Both the position numbers and the translations under genes were made by a program. A stretch of 22,970 bases of DNA from a virus: positions 1-22,970 of the IMG/VR virus record IMGVR_UViG_3300017971_000782; one strand, written 5' to 3'. Shown piece after piece: positions 7,178 through 14,207 of the stretch. Below the pieces are notes generated by a model. It ran no database searches, was not told where the DNA came from, and worked only from the letters and a program-made list of their open reading frames with translations. The first letter of the stretch is position 1; each line of letters starts with the position of its first letter.

Positions 7178-7344
7178 TCACCAGCCTTGGTGACCACTGG
7201 CGCGGTGAGGAGTTTGCTCACGTGGTCACAACCTACCATCTCAATCCGGGCGAAGTAGCCCGCACCTGGTCATACTCTGAGGTGTTCGAGGCCTACTATC
7301 TTCTGCGCCTCAGAGACCTCAGGAACCCAAAGGGGCTTGTCTGA
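7009..7344 (+). CDS. Tail assembly chaperone frameshift extension (T-like)
   Basis: This frame is open from 6991 to the stop at 7342-7344 and overlaps the short chaperone in the -1 frame. It has no convincing start of its own (only a GTG at 7009 without a Shine-Dalgarno). I infer it is made as a C-terminal extension. Ribosomes reading CCT TTT at 7034-7039 slip back one base and continue with TGG CCG GAG, giving a fusion of about 280 residues (178 from the first frame, Phe, then 101). The extension has a charged helix (WRWELRQRKAAELI) and a YLLRLRDLRN end that looks like chaperone T domains. Its TGA overlaps the tape measure ATG (TGATG), coupling both. The G/GT arrangement is well known from lambda. 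Confidence 0.75.
   Translation: MRALCSLWPFWPERIAALEGAIRSADELASDSAEQSERDSGAEWRWELRQRKAAELITSLGDHWRGEEFAHVVTTYHLNPGEVARTWSYSEVFEAYYLLRLRDLRNPKGLV
7033..7061 (+). promoter_or_regulatory. Programmed -1 frameshift site: slippery heptamer plus hairpin
   Basis: C CCT TTT (7033-7039) is in the correct register of the upstream frame and matches the X XXY YYZ rule exactly. Four to five bases later GGAGCGG (7044-7050) pairs with CCGCTCT (7055-7061) around the loop ATTG, a 7-bp stem with one G-U pair. That spacing is typical for stimulatory structures. The -1 frame is open from 6991 and runs through the rest of the chaperone region. Slippery site, register and hairpin are seen; frameshifting itself is inferred. 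Confidence 0.75.
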
Positions 7345-9563
7345 TGGCATTCCAAGAAGTGCTCACCGCGTTTGGTTTCGAAATCGACAAGGCCAAGCTT
7401 GCGGCTATTGAGAAGGGAGCGCGCCGCACTGTTCAAAACTTCTCAACGGCCGCCGCCAGTGTGCAGCGCATCAACATGGGAATGGAGAGCGCGCTTGGTT
7501 GGGCCAAGCGCATCTTCCTTGGATATGCCGGCATTCAATCGATCAGGTTCCTCACCACCGATTTTGCCGCGCTGGCTGACTCTCAGATGAAGTTCAGCCG
7601 AGCAACTGGAGTCAGTCTCGAGGTGCTCGGTGGTCTCACTCATGGGATGGAACTGAGCGGGGGCAAGGCTGAGGATGTCAACAACGCAATCCAGAAGGTG
7701 AGCAAGACAGCCCTTGAGGCCTCCCAGGGAATCAAGACATATACCCGGCTCTATGACACACTTGGCGTTGCAATCACTGGCGCAGACGGCAAGCTGAGAG
7801 GTCAAGACGCAATCCTGATGGACGTTGCCGACCGCTTTGCCGAGATGGAAGACGGTTCAAAGAAGGTTGGCCTTGCAATGCAGCTCTTTGGCCGCAAAGG
7901 CCGCACCATGATCCCACTGCTCAAAAAAGGCTCCAAGGGGATCAAGGAGATGATCGCTGAGGCCAAGAAACTGGGCCTGATCATCACGCCAGAGCAAGCC
8001 AAGACGGCCGAGCGGTTCCAAGACGGTTTGTTGAGGCTGCGCCGCGTGCTCACTGGAGTGCGCAACTCAATAGCGGTGAGAGTGCTCCCACCGCTCACCA
8101 AGATGATTGAGCGCATGGTGGCGTGGTGGAAAGAGGGCAACAACGCTGAGCGCGCAATGGTCAACCTCAAGCGCGCTGGCGCGGCTGTGACTGCCATCAT
8201 GATCAGGCTTGGTGCAGTGTGGGCATTTGGCAAGATTCGGGCGTTTGCCTCAGCGCTCATCGCTGCCACCGTAGCAATGCGCCAGTTTGGAGCCTCAGCG
8301 CTCTTTGCTCAGATCAAGACAGCGCTGATCGTTGGAGCAATGACGGCGCTTGTAGTGGCAGTCATTGACCTCTATGAGACCACCCAGGGCAAGGAGACGA
8401 TCACCACGCGGCTCGTGGGAGATCCAGACAAGATTGAGCAGATCAAGCAAGCTGTGCGGCGTTTCATTAGGTTCTTCACTGAGCTTTGGGAGCAAGCAAA
8501 GCCAGTTGTCTTTGAGTTCCTCAAGCAGTTTGGCCTGGCGGCCTTTGCGCTCATCAAGTCCCTTGGGCCATTGTTCAAGGAGATAGGCCTTGCAATCCTC
8601 CAGATTGCCGCCGCTCTTGGGCCTGCCTATGGCATCTTGCTCAAGGCGATCGTGCAGGTGCTTGCGGCCTTGTTCAAGGCCATCAAGCCGCTGATGCCGT
8701 TTTTGAGATCCTTCCTTGTGATGTGGGTCAAGCTCATCACAGGCCCGCTCAGGATCTTTGTTTTCATGCTGCGCATTGCCGGCCGCCTCCTTGAGATTGT
8801 GGTCAAGCTCATCACTGCCATTGCCAGAGCAACAGAGTTCCTCTGGGGACCTGGCCTCAGGTTCATCATGCGCATGCTCACTGGCATCACTAACGCGCTG
8901 GGAGCCATCGGCTCATTGATTGAGCTGGCGCTTGTTGATCCTGTCGAGGCCGCGCGCCAGGCCTGGGAGGCTCTGGCTGACTTTTTCACTGGGTTCTGGG
9001 ATTCACTGAAAACAGCCGCCAAGGTTGTTGGCGCTGTGCTGGCCACTGTCTTTGGCGGCGCGGCGGCGGCTGTCAAAAAGGCCTGGGATGCTGCGCTGGG
9101 AGGCATCAAGCGCGTTGTGATGGGCCTGGTAAACACTGTGATGTTTGCAGTCAACGCGCTCAGAGCGCTGGCAGGCCAGAAGGCTGGCGGCGCTCTCAAG
9201 AAGGGTGCCAAGGCCGCAGCCAAGCGCGGCCGCGCGGCAACGTCTGATGAGGCTGTTTTGTTTCGCGCTCTTGGTGCTCCAGTGCCGGCCGCTGGCCCAA
9301 CAACGCCAATCGGAGCCAGAGATCCAGCGCTCAGCGGTTCCATTGCTCCAGTACCAGCATTGGCGGCGCGCGGCGGCGCTCCGGTTGATCGGAGCCTCAA
9401 TGTGCGCAATGATGTTGGAGGCATCAAGGTTGAGGTGATTTCGAATGCTGCTGATCCTGAGGCCGTTGGCAGTGCGGTTGACCGCGCGCTCACACAGAAG
9501 ATTGAGCGCATATTCACCGATACCAGCCGAGACCTCAGAAAGCCCACTGGAGGCCAGACATGA
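7344..9563 (+). CDS. Tape measure protein
   Basis: 739 residues, the longest gene in the window. It sets tail length, fills the tube before ejection and probably helps DNA cross the membrane. Residues 1-75 are helical. Residues 80-235 carry the conserved early region of phage tape measures (RATGVSLEVLGGLTHGMEL, DVADRFAEMEDGSKKVGLAMQLFGRKG, PLLKKGSKGIKEM). Residues about 275-345 and 385-530 are long hydrophobic helices typical of the membrane-active part. After an Ala/Lys/Arg-rich linker (605-635) and a Pro/Ala stretch, a C-terminal beta-alpha motif appears (GGIKVEVISNAADPEAVGSAVDRAL), common at tape measure ends. The start overlaps the chaperone stop (TGATG) and the stop overlaps the next start (ATGA). 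Size predicts a medium-length tail near 100 nm by the usual 0.15 nm per residue rule. Confidence 0.9.
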   Translation: MAFQEVLTAFGFEIDKAKLAAIEKGARRTVQNFSTAAASVQRINMGMESALGWAKRIFLGYAGIQSIRFLTTDFAALADSQMKFSRATGVSLEVLGGLTHGMELSGGKAEDVNNAIQKVSKTALEASQGIKTYTRLYDTLGVAITGADGKLRGQDAILMDVADRFAEMEDGSKKVGLAMQLFGRKGRTMIPLLKKGSKGIKEMIAEAKKLGLIITPEQAKTAERFQDGLLRLRRVLTGVRNSIAVRVLPPLTKMIERMVAWWKEGNNAERAMVNLKRAGAAVTAIMIRLGAVWAFGKIRAFASALIAATVAMRQFGASALFAQIKTALIVGAMTALVVAVIDLYETTQGKETITTRLVGDPDKIEQIKQAVRRFIRFFTELWEQAKPVVFEFLKQFGLAAFALIKSLGPLFKEIGLAILQIAAALGPAYGILLKAIVQVLAALFKAIKPLMPFLRSFLVMWVKLITGPLRIFVFMLRIAGRLLEIVVKLITAIARATEFLWGPGLRFIMRMLTGITNALGAIGSLIELALVDPVEAARQAWEALADFFTGFWDSLKTAAKVVGAVLATVFGGAAAAVKKAWDAALGGIKRVVMGLVNTVMFAVNALRALAGQKAGGALKKGAKAAAKRGRAATSDEAVLFRALGAPVPAAGPTTPIGARDPALSGSIAPVPALAARGGAPVDRSLNVRNDVGGIKVEVISNAADPEAVGSAVDRALTQKIERIFTDTSRDLRKPTGGQT

Positions 9564-10129
9564 GCACTGAGATTTATGAGGCTCCCTTTGACTTGTTTGC
9601 TCCGTCATACTCCTTTGATGCACTCTTGGAGCGCGGCGGCAATTTCCGCGTGACTCCCACCTCAAGGAAGATCGAAGGTGAGGGCAACATCTCAGATCAC
9701 CTGGCCTCAGAGCCGTCTGGATGGACCTTGCGCGGCAAGGTGAGCGCCAATCAGCTTGACCCTAACACTCTGCAGGTTCAGCCGCTCTCGGCTCCATTCG
9801 ATAAGCTTGAGGAGCTGGTCAAGAAAAAGGCGATCGTGCTTGTGCTCTCTGGTGATGCCATTGCCAGATACCTTGCGATTGTCCAGGGCAATGTCACTCA
9901 ATCCAATGAGGATGGCAACGCAGTCAATGCTGACATCCAACTCCAGGAGATGCGCACAACCGCACCCAAGACGGTACAGATTCCACCTTCCCGCATGCGC
10001 CGCAAGGCCAGGCGCAAGGCCACAAAGCCAGCCAAGGGAGGCGCAGCCAAACCGCGGCCGGCATCAACCGACAACCGCGGCAATATGCTCAAGACAGGTG
10101 AGGGCCTTGCCGGCAGGAGGATCGGATAA
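9560..10129 (+). CDS. Dit-like baseplate protein
   Basis: 189 residues. The segment RVTPTSRKIEGEGNISDHLA followed by WTLRGKVS, a DKLEELVKKKAIVLVLSG strand and YLAIVQGNVTQSNEDGNAVNADIQLQEMR matches the N-terminal domain of Dit-like tail proteins that follow the tape measure in DUF3277/DUF3383 myoviruses. They form the hexameric hub ring at the tube tip. The last 45 residues are a basic, probably disordered tail (RRKARRKATKPAKGG). The start overlaps the tape measure stop (ATGA) and the stop overlaps the next ATG (TAATG). Family recognition is by motif pattern. Confidence 0.7.
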   Translation: MSTEIYEAPFDLFAPSYSFDALLERGGNFRVTPTSRKIEGEGNISDHLASEPSGWTLRGKVSANQLDPNTLQVQPLSAPFDKLEELVKKKAIVLVLSGDAIARYLAIVQGNVTQSNEDGNAVNADIQLQEMRTTAPKTVQIPPSRMRRKARRKATKPAKGGAAKPRPASTDNRGNMLKTGEGLAGRRIG

Positions 10130-10518
10130 TGGCAGTCCTGGAGCTCCAGCCAATCGAGCCAGCCGAACCATATTCTAAGCTGAGATATGAAGGGGTTGAG
10201 CTTGCCGGTATTGCCTATGACTATCAGCTCAAGTGGAACGATCGCACAGAAGCATGGTATCTCTACATCCAACGCTCAGACGGTAGCACCCCACCTGTCA
10301 ACGGAGTCAAGGTGGTGGTCAATTTCGCGCTTGGCCAACGCTACACAGGCCGCGGGCCAGTTGATGGCACGCTCTTGTTGATTGACCAAGGAGGCGGCAA
10401 CGCAGCTGACAGGCCAACCTTTGAGGGTCTCGGCCACCGCTGGCGGCTCGGTTGGGTTGATGACTCTGAACTGACGCCCATTGACCTCACTCCTGATTAT
10501 ACGATCGTGATGGACTGA
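10129..10518 (+). CDS. Baseplate plug protein (DUF6983 type)
   Basis: 129 residues, all-beta. The sequence LAGIAYDYQLKWNDRTEAWYL, with the LxWNxRxxxWYL signature, then NGVKVVVNFALGQRY, GTLLLIDQGG and LGHRWRLGWVDD, fits the small baseplate plug family found right after the Dit-like gene in small myoviruses. The presumed role is to close or organise the centre of the baseplate. It is coupled to both neighbours (TAATG at its start; TGATGA around 10516-10521 at its end). Length is typical. Confidence 0.7.
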   Translation: MAVLELQPIEPAEPYSKLRYEGVELAGIAYDYQLKWNDRTEAWYLYIQRSDGSTPPVNGVKVVVNFALGQRYTGRGPVDGTLLLIDQGGGNAADRPTFEGLGHRWRLGWVDDSELTPIDLTPDYTIVMD

Positions 10519-11366
10519 TGATCACTGTCACCACCGCCGCAACACAGCTGGAGGAACGCAAGGTCAGGGTTGAGGTGGGTCCAGCTGGAGGCACTGGCCT
10601 GGCGTTTGAGGATGAGGATCTCATTTTCAAGGTTAAAGCAACGCGCGGCCAGAAACCCAATGAGGCTGAGGTGGCAATCTCCAACCTGTCACAAGCCACC
10701 ATTGAGACATACCTGGAGGCCAACGGCATACAGGCCGCAGACCTTGTGCTCCAAGTCTATGCAGGCTCTCCAGTGCTCGGCCTGTTGTTTCGCGGCTCAG
10801 TGGCCAGACGCGGCATTGAGACTGCCTATGACATACCTGAGCGCACCACCACGATCAGAGCCGCAGACGGCCGCCGCGTCTGGCGTGACACGAGATTCTC
10901 AGCCAGCTGGCCGCCTGGCTCGGCAGTGGCCGCCGCTTTTCAGGAACTGATCAAGGCCTCCAACCTGCCGATCGGATACTCCAGCGCGTTGCCAGGTGAC
11001 ACCTTTGCCGGCACTTGGTCTTTTGCTGGGAGGTGGGAGCGCGCGTTGACTCAGCTGTGCGTTGCCTATGGCCTCACTTGGTGGATCGATCAGGGAGCGC
11101 TTTATCTGGTCAATTCAACCGACGATCCAAGCCGCGGCAACGCTGTTTTTGTGTCTCCAGGCACTGGCCTGATAGGGAGCCCAAAGCGCACTGACAAAGG
11201 CTGTGACTTTGAGATGCTCCTTGAGCCAAAGCTTAGGCCAGGCTGGCCAGTGGTGATCGCCAGTGACTACTTTGACGGCCTGTACCGTCCGATCAACATT
11301 GAGCACAGTGGAGCCACAGAGGCGCGCTCTTGGGTGTCTCGCGTCCAAACAGAGCTCGTGAAATGA
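10518..11366 (+). CDS. Baseplate hub protein (gp27/gp44/gpD-like)
   Basis: 282 residues. Order of features: two beta-barrel-like segments with DEDLIFKVKATRGQKPNEAEVAISNLS (residues about 33-60), a GLLFRGSVARRGIETAYDIPERTTTIRAADG stretch typical of hub domain junctions, a helical domain (AVAAAFQELIKASNLPIGY), GTWSFAGRWERALTQLCVAYGLTWW, then a C-terminal barrel ending in YRPINIEHSGATEARSW. This layout matches phage hub proteins such as T4 gp27, Mu gp44 and P2 gpD, which connect tube and spike. The gene is followed by a spike gene with an ATGA overlap, as expected. The family call is strong from layout, although overall identity to any one member cannot be assessed here. Confidence 0.75.
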   Translation: MITVTTAATQLEERKVRVEVGPAGGTGLAFEDEDLIFKVKATRGQKPNEAEVAISNLSQATIETYLEANGIQAADLVLQVYAGSPVLGLLFRGSVARRGIETAYDIPERTTTIRAADGRRVWRDTRFSASWPPGSAVAAAFQELIKASNLPIGYSSALPGDTFAGTWSFAGRWERALTQLCVAYGLTWWIDQGALYLVNSTDDPSRGNAVFVSPGTGLIGSPKRTDKGCDFEMLLEPKLRPGWPVVIASDYFDGLYRPINIEHSGATEARSWVSRVQTELVK

Positions 11367-12025
11367 TTTCACAGAATCTCACTCAACTATTCCTGCAGGC
11401 CTTTGAGCGCCTCCTTGAGGATGTCAACGGGCCAATGGTTGGACTGGTCAAGCAGTATGAGGCAACCCCGCACCCTTGGGTGAATGTGCAGCCGCTGATC
11501 CAGCTTGACTTTGATGGAGAGCCCACAGAGGCCTCACAGCTGCAGAAGGTGCCAGTGAGCTGGCCAGGTGATGCCACCTACCGGATCACGTGGCCGCTCA
11601 CTGCAAACGCTTCATACGTCAAGCTCTTGCCGCTTGGTGGTGATCATTCGGCATGGCTCGCCAGTGGCGTTGAGGGTCAGGCGGCGCCAAGCGCCAGGCG
11701 CTTTGACCTCTCAGACATTGTGGCCGAGCCGATCCCACCTTGGAGCCGCGCTCATCCAGTGCCTGCCAACTCAGTGGCCGCCGATGGCATGGTGGTCTTT
11801 GCCCCCAAGATTTACCTCGGTGGGGCTGATGCCAGCAAGGCCGTTGGCCTGCATGGTGATGGAGTCAACAAAGACGCCAGCGCGCCAGCCGCTGACTTTG
11901 CCAGCTGGATGACAAGTGTTGAGGCTGTTGCTCAAGCTGGCGGTGGTGTGGTGGCGCCAGCCGCCTCAACAATCACCCAAATCGGTACACTCAACGCGCC
12001 AAGCACGGTGCTTAAAGGCAAGTGA
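11363..12025 (+). CDS. Baseplate spike / membrane-puncturing protein (Gp138-like)
   Basis: 220 residues. An N-terminal OB-fold segment is visible: GLVKQYEATPHPWVNVQPLIQL, VPVSWPGD, GDHSAWLASG, RFDLSDIVAEPIPPW. These are the hallmarks of Gp138-type spikes, with VNVQP and the Rxx(D)LSDI..P pattern. After about residue 140 comes a short beta-rich part and a low-complexity Ala/Gly tail (residues about 175-220). The ATG at 11363 is chosen over a TTG at 11330 because it overlaps the hub stop as ATGA, like most junctions here, and because the family starts near this residue. No His-rich iron-binding tip is visible. The protein is thought to pierce the outer membrane. Confidence 0.7.
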   Translation: MISQNLTQLFLQAFERLLEDVNGPMVGLVKQYEATPHPWVNVQPLIQLDFDGEPTEASQLQKVPVSWPGDATYRITWPLTANASYVKLLPLGGDHSAWLASGVEGQAAPSARRFDLSDIVAEPIPPWSRAHPVPANSVAADGMVVFAPKIYLGGADASKAVGLHGDGVNKDASAPAADFASWMTSVEAVAQAGGGVVAPAASTITQIGTLNAPSTVLKGK

Positions 12026-12026
12026 T

Positions 12027-12401
12027 ATGGTTGATTTTGCAATCGATCCTGAGACTGGAGACCATTACATTGAAGGAGGCCAGATCGCTGAGGTCTCCGA
12101 TCCCATTGAGGAGAGCAAGCAGAGGATCTCAACCGCTTGCCAGACTCACCGCGGTGAGTGGCTCTATGACAATGAACATGGCTTGCCATTCCGTGAGGAG
12201 ATTCTTGTCAAGAATCCGAACCTTTCGGCTATTTCCAGCCGCGTCAGAGCGTTCATCCTCAGCCTTGAAGGTGTGATCGGTGTCACTGAGTGTACTGTCA
12301 CCTTCAATGCTCCTGCCAGGAAGCTCACAATCCGTGTCAATGCTGAGGTGCCTGAAGGCATCACAGGCCCATTCCTGATCACTGTAGGCCTGGCACCCTA
12401 A
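12027..12401 (+). CDS. Baseplate wedge protein (gpW/gp25-like)
   Basis: 124 residues. The start is ATG 12027, one base after the previous stop, giving VDFAIDPETGDHYIEGG. The body carries the family landmarks: QRISTACQTHRGEWLYDNEHGLPFREEIL, with the GEW..D...G.P...IL core, then a helix NLSAISSRVRAFILSLEGVIGVTECTV and a closing beta strand KLTIRVNAEV. These are features of gpW/gp25 wedge proteins, which also have a lysozyme-like-size fold without catalytic activity. A frame extension back to 11916 lies inside the spike gene and is not used. The next gene, gpJ-like, follows after a 31-base gap. Confidence 0.75.
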   Translation: MVDFAIDPETGDHYIEGGQIAEVSDPIEESKQRISTACQTHRGEWLYDNEHGLPFREEILVKNPNLSAISSRVRAFILSLEGVIGVTECTVTFNAPARKLTIRVNAEVPEGITGPFLITVGLAP

Positions 12402-12421
12402 CTTTTAATCGTGCTCAAGCT

Positions 12422-12434
12422 ATGCTCTGAGCAT
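12422..12434 (+). promoter_or_regulatory. Palindrome covering the start codon of the gpJ-like gene
   Basis: ATGCTC-T-GAGCAT is a perfect 13-base interrupted palindrome whose right arm contains the first two bases of the ATG at 12433-12435. No Shine-Dalgarno is visible before this start. The stem could hide the start and make translation depend on ribosomes arriving from the wedge gene just upstream. Confidence 0.45.
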
Positions 12435-13632
12435 GCCTTTGACTCTCCCAGTGTTTGATGGTGATGGGCTAACCATCCTCACCGCTGATGAAATCCGCGA
12501 GAATCTACGCTACAGAACCACAAACGCATCAGACCTTGGCCCGGACGTTTCAACCGGCCTTGACAGTGCCTATGGCATCCTTCTTGATGTCACCGCAACC
12601 GAGTTGGCCGAGTTGTATGAACTGGCTCAGGCCGTCTATGATGCGTTTGACTATGACAACGCAGAAGGGGTTGAGCTTGACAACCTTGGCGCCTTGCGCG
12701 GCGCGGTGAGAAATCCGGCTCAGTTCTCGGTTGCTCCAGCCCAACTGTCAGGCACTCCCACCACTCCGATCCCAGCTGGCAAAAAGGTGGCCATTCCCAA
12801 TGGTGGTGAGCAGTGGGAGACAGTTGAGGCGGTGGTCATTGGCGGCGGCGGCACTGTGGATACTTCAGTTAGAGCCATCAACTCAGGACCCATCACCGCT
12901 GAGACTGGAGCAATCAGCGAGATCATTGATGGTGTCAGCGGTTGGACTGGCGTTGTTAGCACAGCTCCTGCCGAGCCTGGCGATGATGTGGAGAGCGATC
13001 CTGACTACAAATTGAGAGCTGACAGCGTTGTCACTGGATCCACAACAGAGCAAGCGATTTTTACCAGGCTCAGTGAGCTTGACTACATTGACGCGGCGGT
13101 TGTGGTCTCCAACCGCACTGACAGCGTTGACTCATATGGCACCGACCCTCACACGCTCTGGATCATCCTGTCACCTGTCATCACCGATCCTGATCAGCTG
13201 CAGGAGATTGCTGAGACCATATGGGGCTCGGCCGGCACTCCCCCAGGGATCGGCATGCGCGGCGCTGTCACTGGCACTGTCACCGATATCAATGATTATG
13301 AGCAAACAGTGGCATGGGATTGGCGCGCCGTCTTGGATGTCTACAGCCGAGTTGACTACAAGAAGGATTCGAGCTTCCCAGCTGATGGTGAGACGCTGAT
13401 CCGGACTGCGCTCCTTGCTTGGGGTAGCACGCTGCAGGTTGCTCAAGACCTCAATCCGGCATCATCTGACGCGGCCATTTTTGCGGCTGTGCCTGGTATC
13501 ACCTGGGTTGCATGCTCATTTAGGGAAGGTGCTACGCCGACATATCCAACATACAACACGCCTTTGGTTGTTGAGATCAATGAGCTTGGCGTGTTGAATG
13601 ACGGCCAGATCACGATCAATGAGGTCACCTGA
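12433..13632 (+). CDS. Baseplate assembly protein, gpJ-like
   Basis: 399 residues, a typical length for the family. Landmarks: TGLDSAYGILLDVTATELAELYELAQAVYDAFDYDNAEGVELDNLGALRG near residues 35-95; SGTPTTPIPAGKKVAI; DPDYKLRADSVVTGSTTEQAI with the D.e.R.R-like motif near residue 190; and LWIILSPVITDPDQLQEIAETIWGSAGTPPGIG, where the PGIG is a gpJ signature. It forms the wedge that links hub and fibres. It lies between gpW-like and DUF2612-like genes as in P2/Mu-type baseplates. The start has no Shine-Dalgarno and sits in a palindrome (12422-12434). The stop overlaps the next ATG (TGATG). Confidence 0.85.
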   Translation: MPLTLPVFDGDGLTILTADEIRENLRYRTTNASDLGPDVSTGLDSAYGILLDVTATELAELYELAQAVYDAFDYDNAEGVELDNLGALRGAVRNPAQFSVAPAQLSGTPTTPIPAGKKVAIPNGGEQWETVEAVVIGGGGTVDTSVRAINSGPITAETGAISEIIDGVSGWTGVVSTAPAEPGDDVESDPDYKLRADSVVTGSTTEQAIFTRLSELDYIDAAVVVSNRTDSVDSYGTDPHTLWIILSPVITDPDQLQEIAETIWGSAGTPPGIGMRGAVTGTVTDINDYEQTVAWDWRAVLDVYSRVDYKKDSSFPADGETLIRTALLAWGSTLQVAQDLNPASSDAAIFAAVPGITWVACSFREGATPTYPTYNTPLVVEINELGVLNDGQITINEVT

Positions 13633-14207
13633 TGCCCGTTGACTCCCTTGATCATACCGTTGAGATGGACACCTACGATCGCGCTCAGTGGAAAAAAAAG
13701 CCAGTCCGGGCGGCAATGCGCAAGGTGATTGGTGATGAGTTGAACCTGGCAGAAGGCTTGCTCCAGGACGTTCTCAACAACAGTTCTCTTGATGCTGCAG
13801 AAGGAGACCTCCTCAACAAGTATGGCCGCCTGGCGCGCGTTGACAGGCTCGGCCGCACTGATGATGAATACCGCCGCGTGATTCGGATCGCCATGCGAGC
13901 CAATGACTCTGAAGGTGGGATCGACGATGTGCTATTTGTGGCCAGCGGCTTAGTTGGCGAGCCATGCCGCTATCAGTGGCTGAGTCCTGGGAACTATCAG
14001 CTGACCTATGAGACCAGCACCTCACTTGATCAAGTGTTCCTTGATGAGGCGCTGGAGTTGATCACAAGGGCCAACCCCCCTGGCGTCAGCTGGATTCTCA
14101 TTGAGGTCAGTGACATCGGAGAGGGCAAAGACTTTGACGGTGGGCCTGATGGCCAAGGCTTTGAGGATTACCGCTTTGCAAGGATCATAGGTGGCAGCAA
14201 TGTCTGA
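13632..14207 (+). CDS. Baseplate protein, DUF2612-like (gpI position)
   Basis: 191 residues. The core LDAAEGDLLNKYGRLARVDRLGRTDDEYRRVIRIAMRANDSEGGIDDVL fits the pattern LD.aeG..Ld..G......R...dd.YR.li......n.s.Gt shared by DUF2612 and related gpI-like wedge proteins. The C-terminal part is beta-rich with a short Gly/Asp tail (GKDFDGGPDGQGFEDY). Such proteins join gpJ to the fibre and usually sit right before the fibre genes, as here. The start overlaps the gpJ-like stop (TGATG), and its end overlaps the next gene by 8 bases. Confidence 0.75.
   Translation: MPVDSLDHTVEMDTYDRAQWKKKPVRAAMRKVIGDELNLAEGLLQDVLNNSSLDAAEGDLLNKYGRLARVDRLGRTDDEYRRVIRIAMRANDSEGGIDDVLFVASGLVGEPCRYQWLSPGNYQLTYETSTSLDQVFLDEALELITRANPPGVSWILIEVSDIGEGKDFDGGPDGQGFEDYRFARIIGGSNV

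Noticed and set aside
8627-9547. 306-codon - strand frame across the tape measure 3' half
   Set aside because: It mirrors a confidently assigned tape measure frame. Its composition is low-complexity Ala/Ser/Thr, with no start signal.
11330-11362. TTG start at 11330 for the spike gene
   Set aside because: It lies inside the hub gene with no ribosome-binding site. The ATG at 11363 overlaps the hub stop as ATGA, the normal junction style here.
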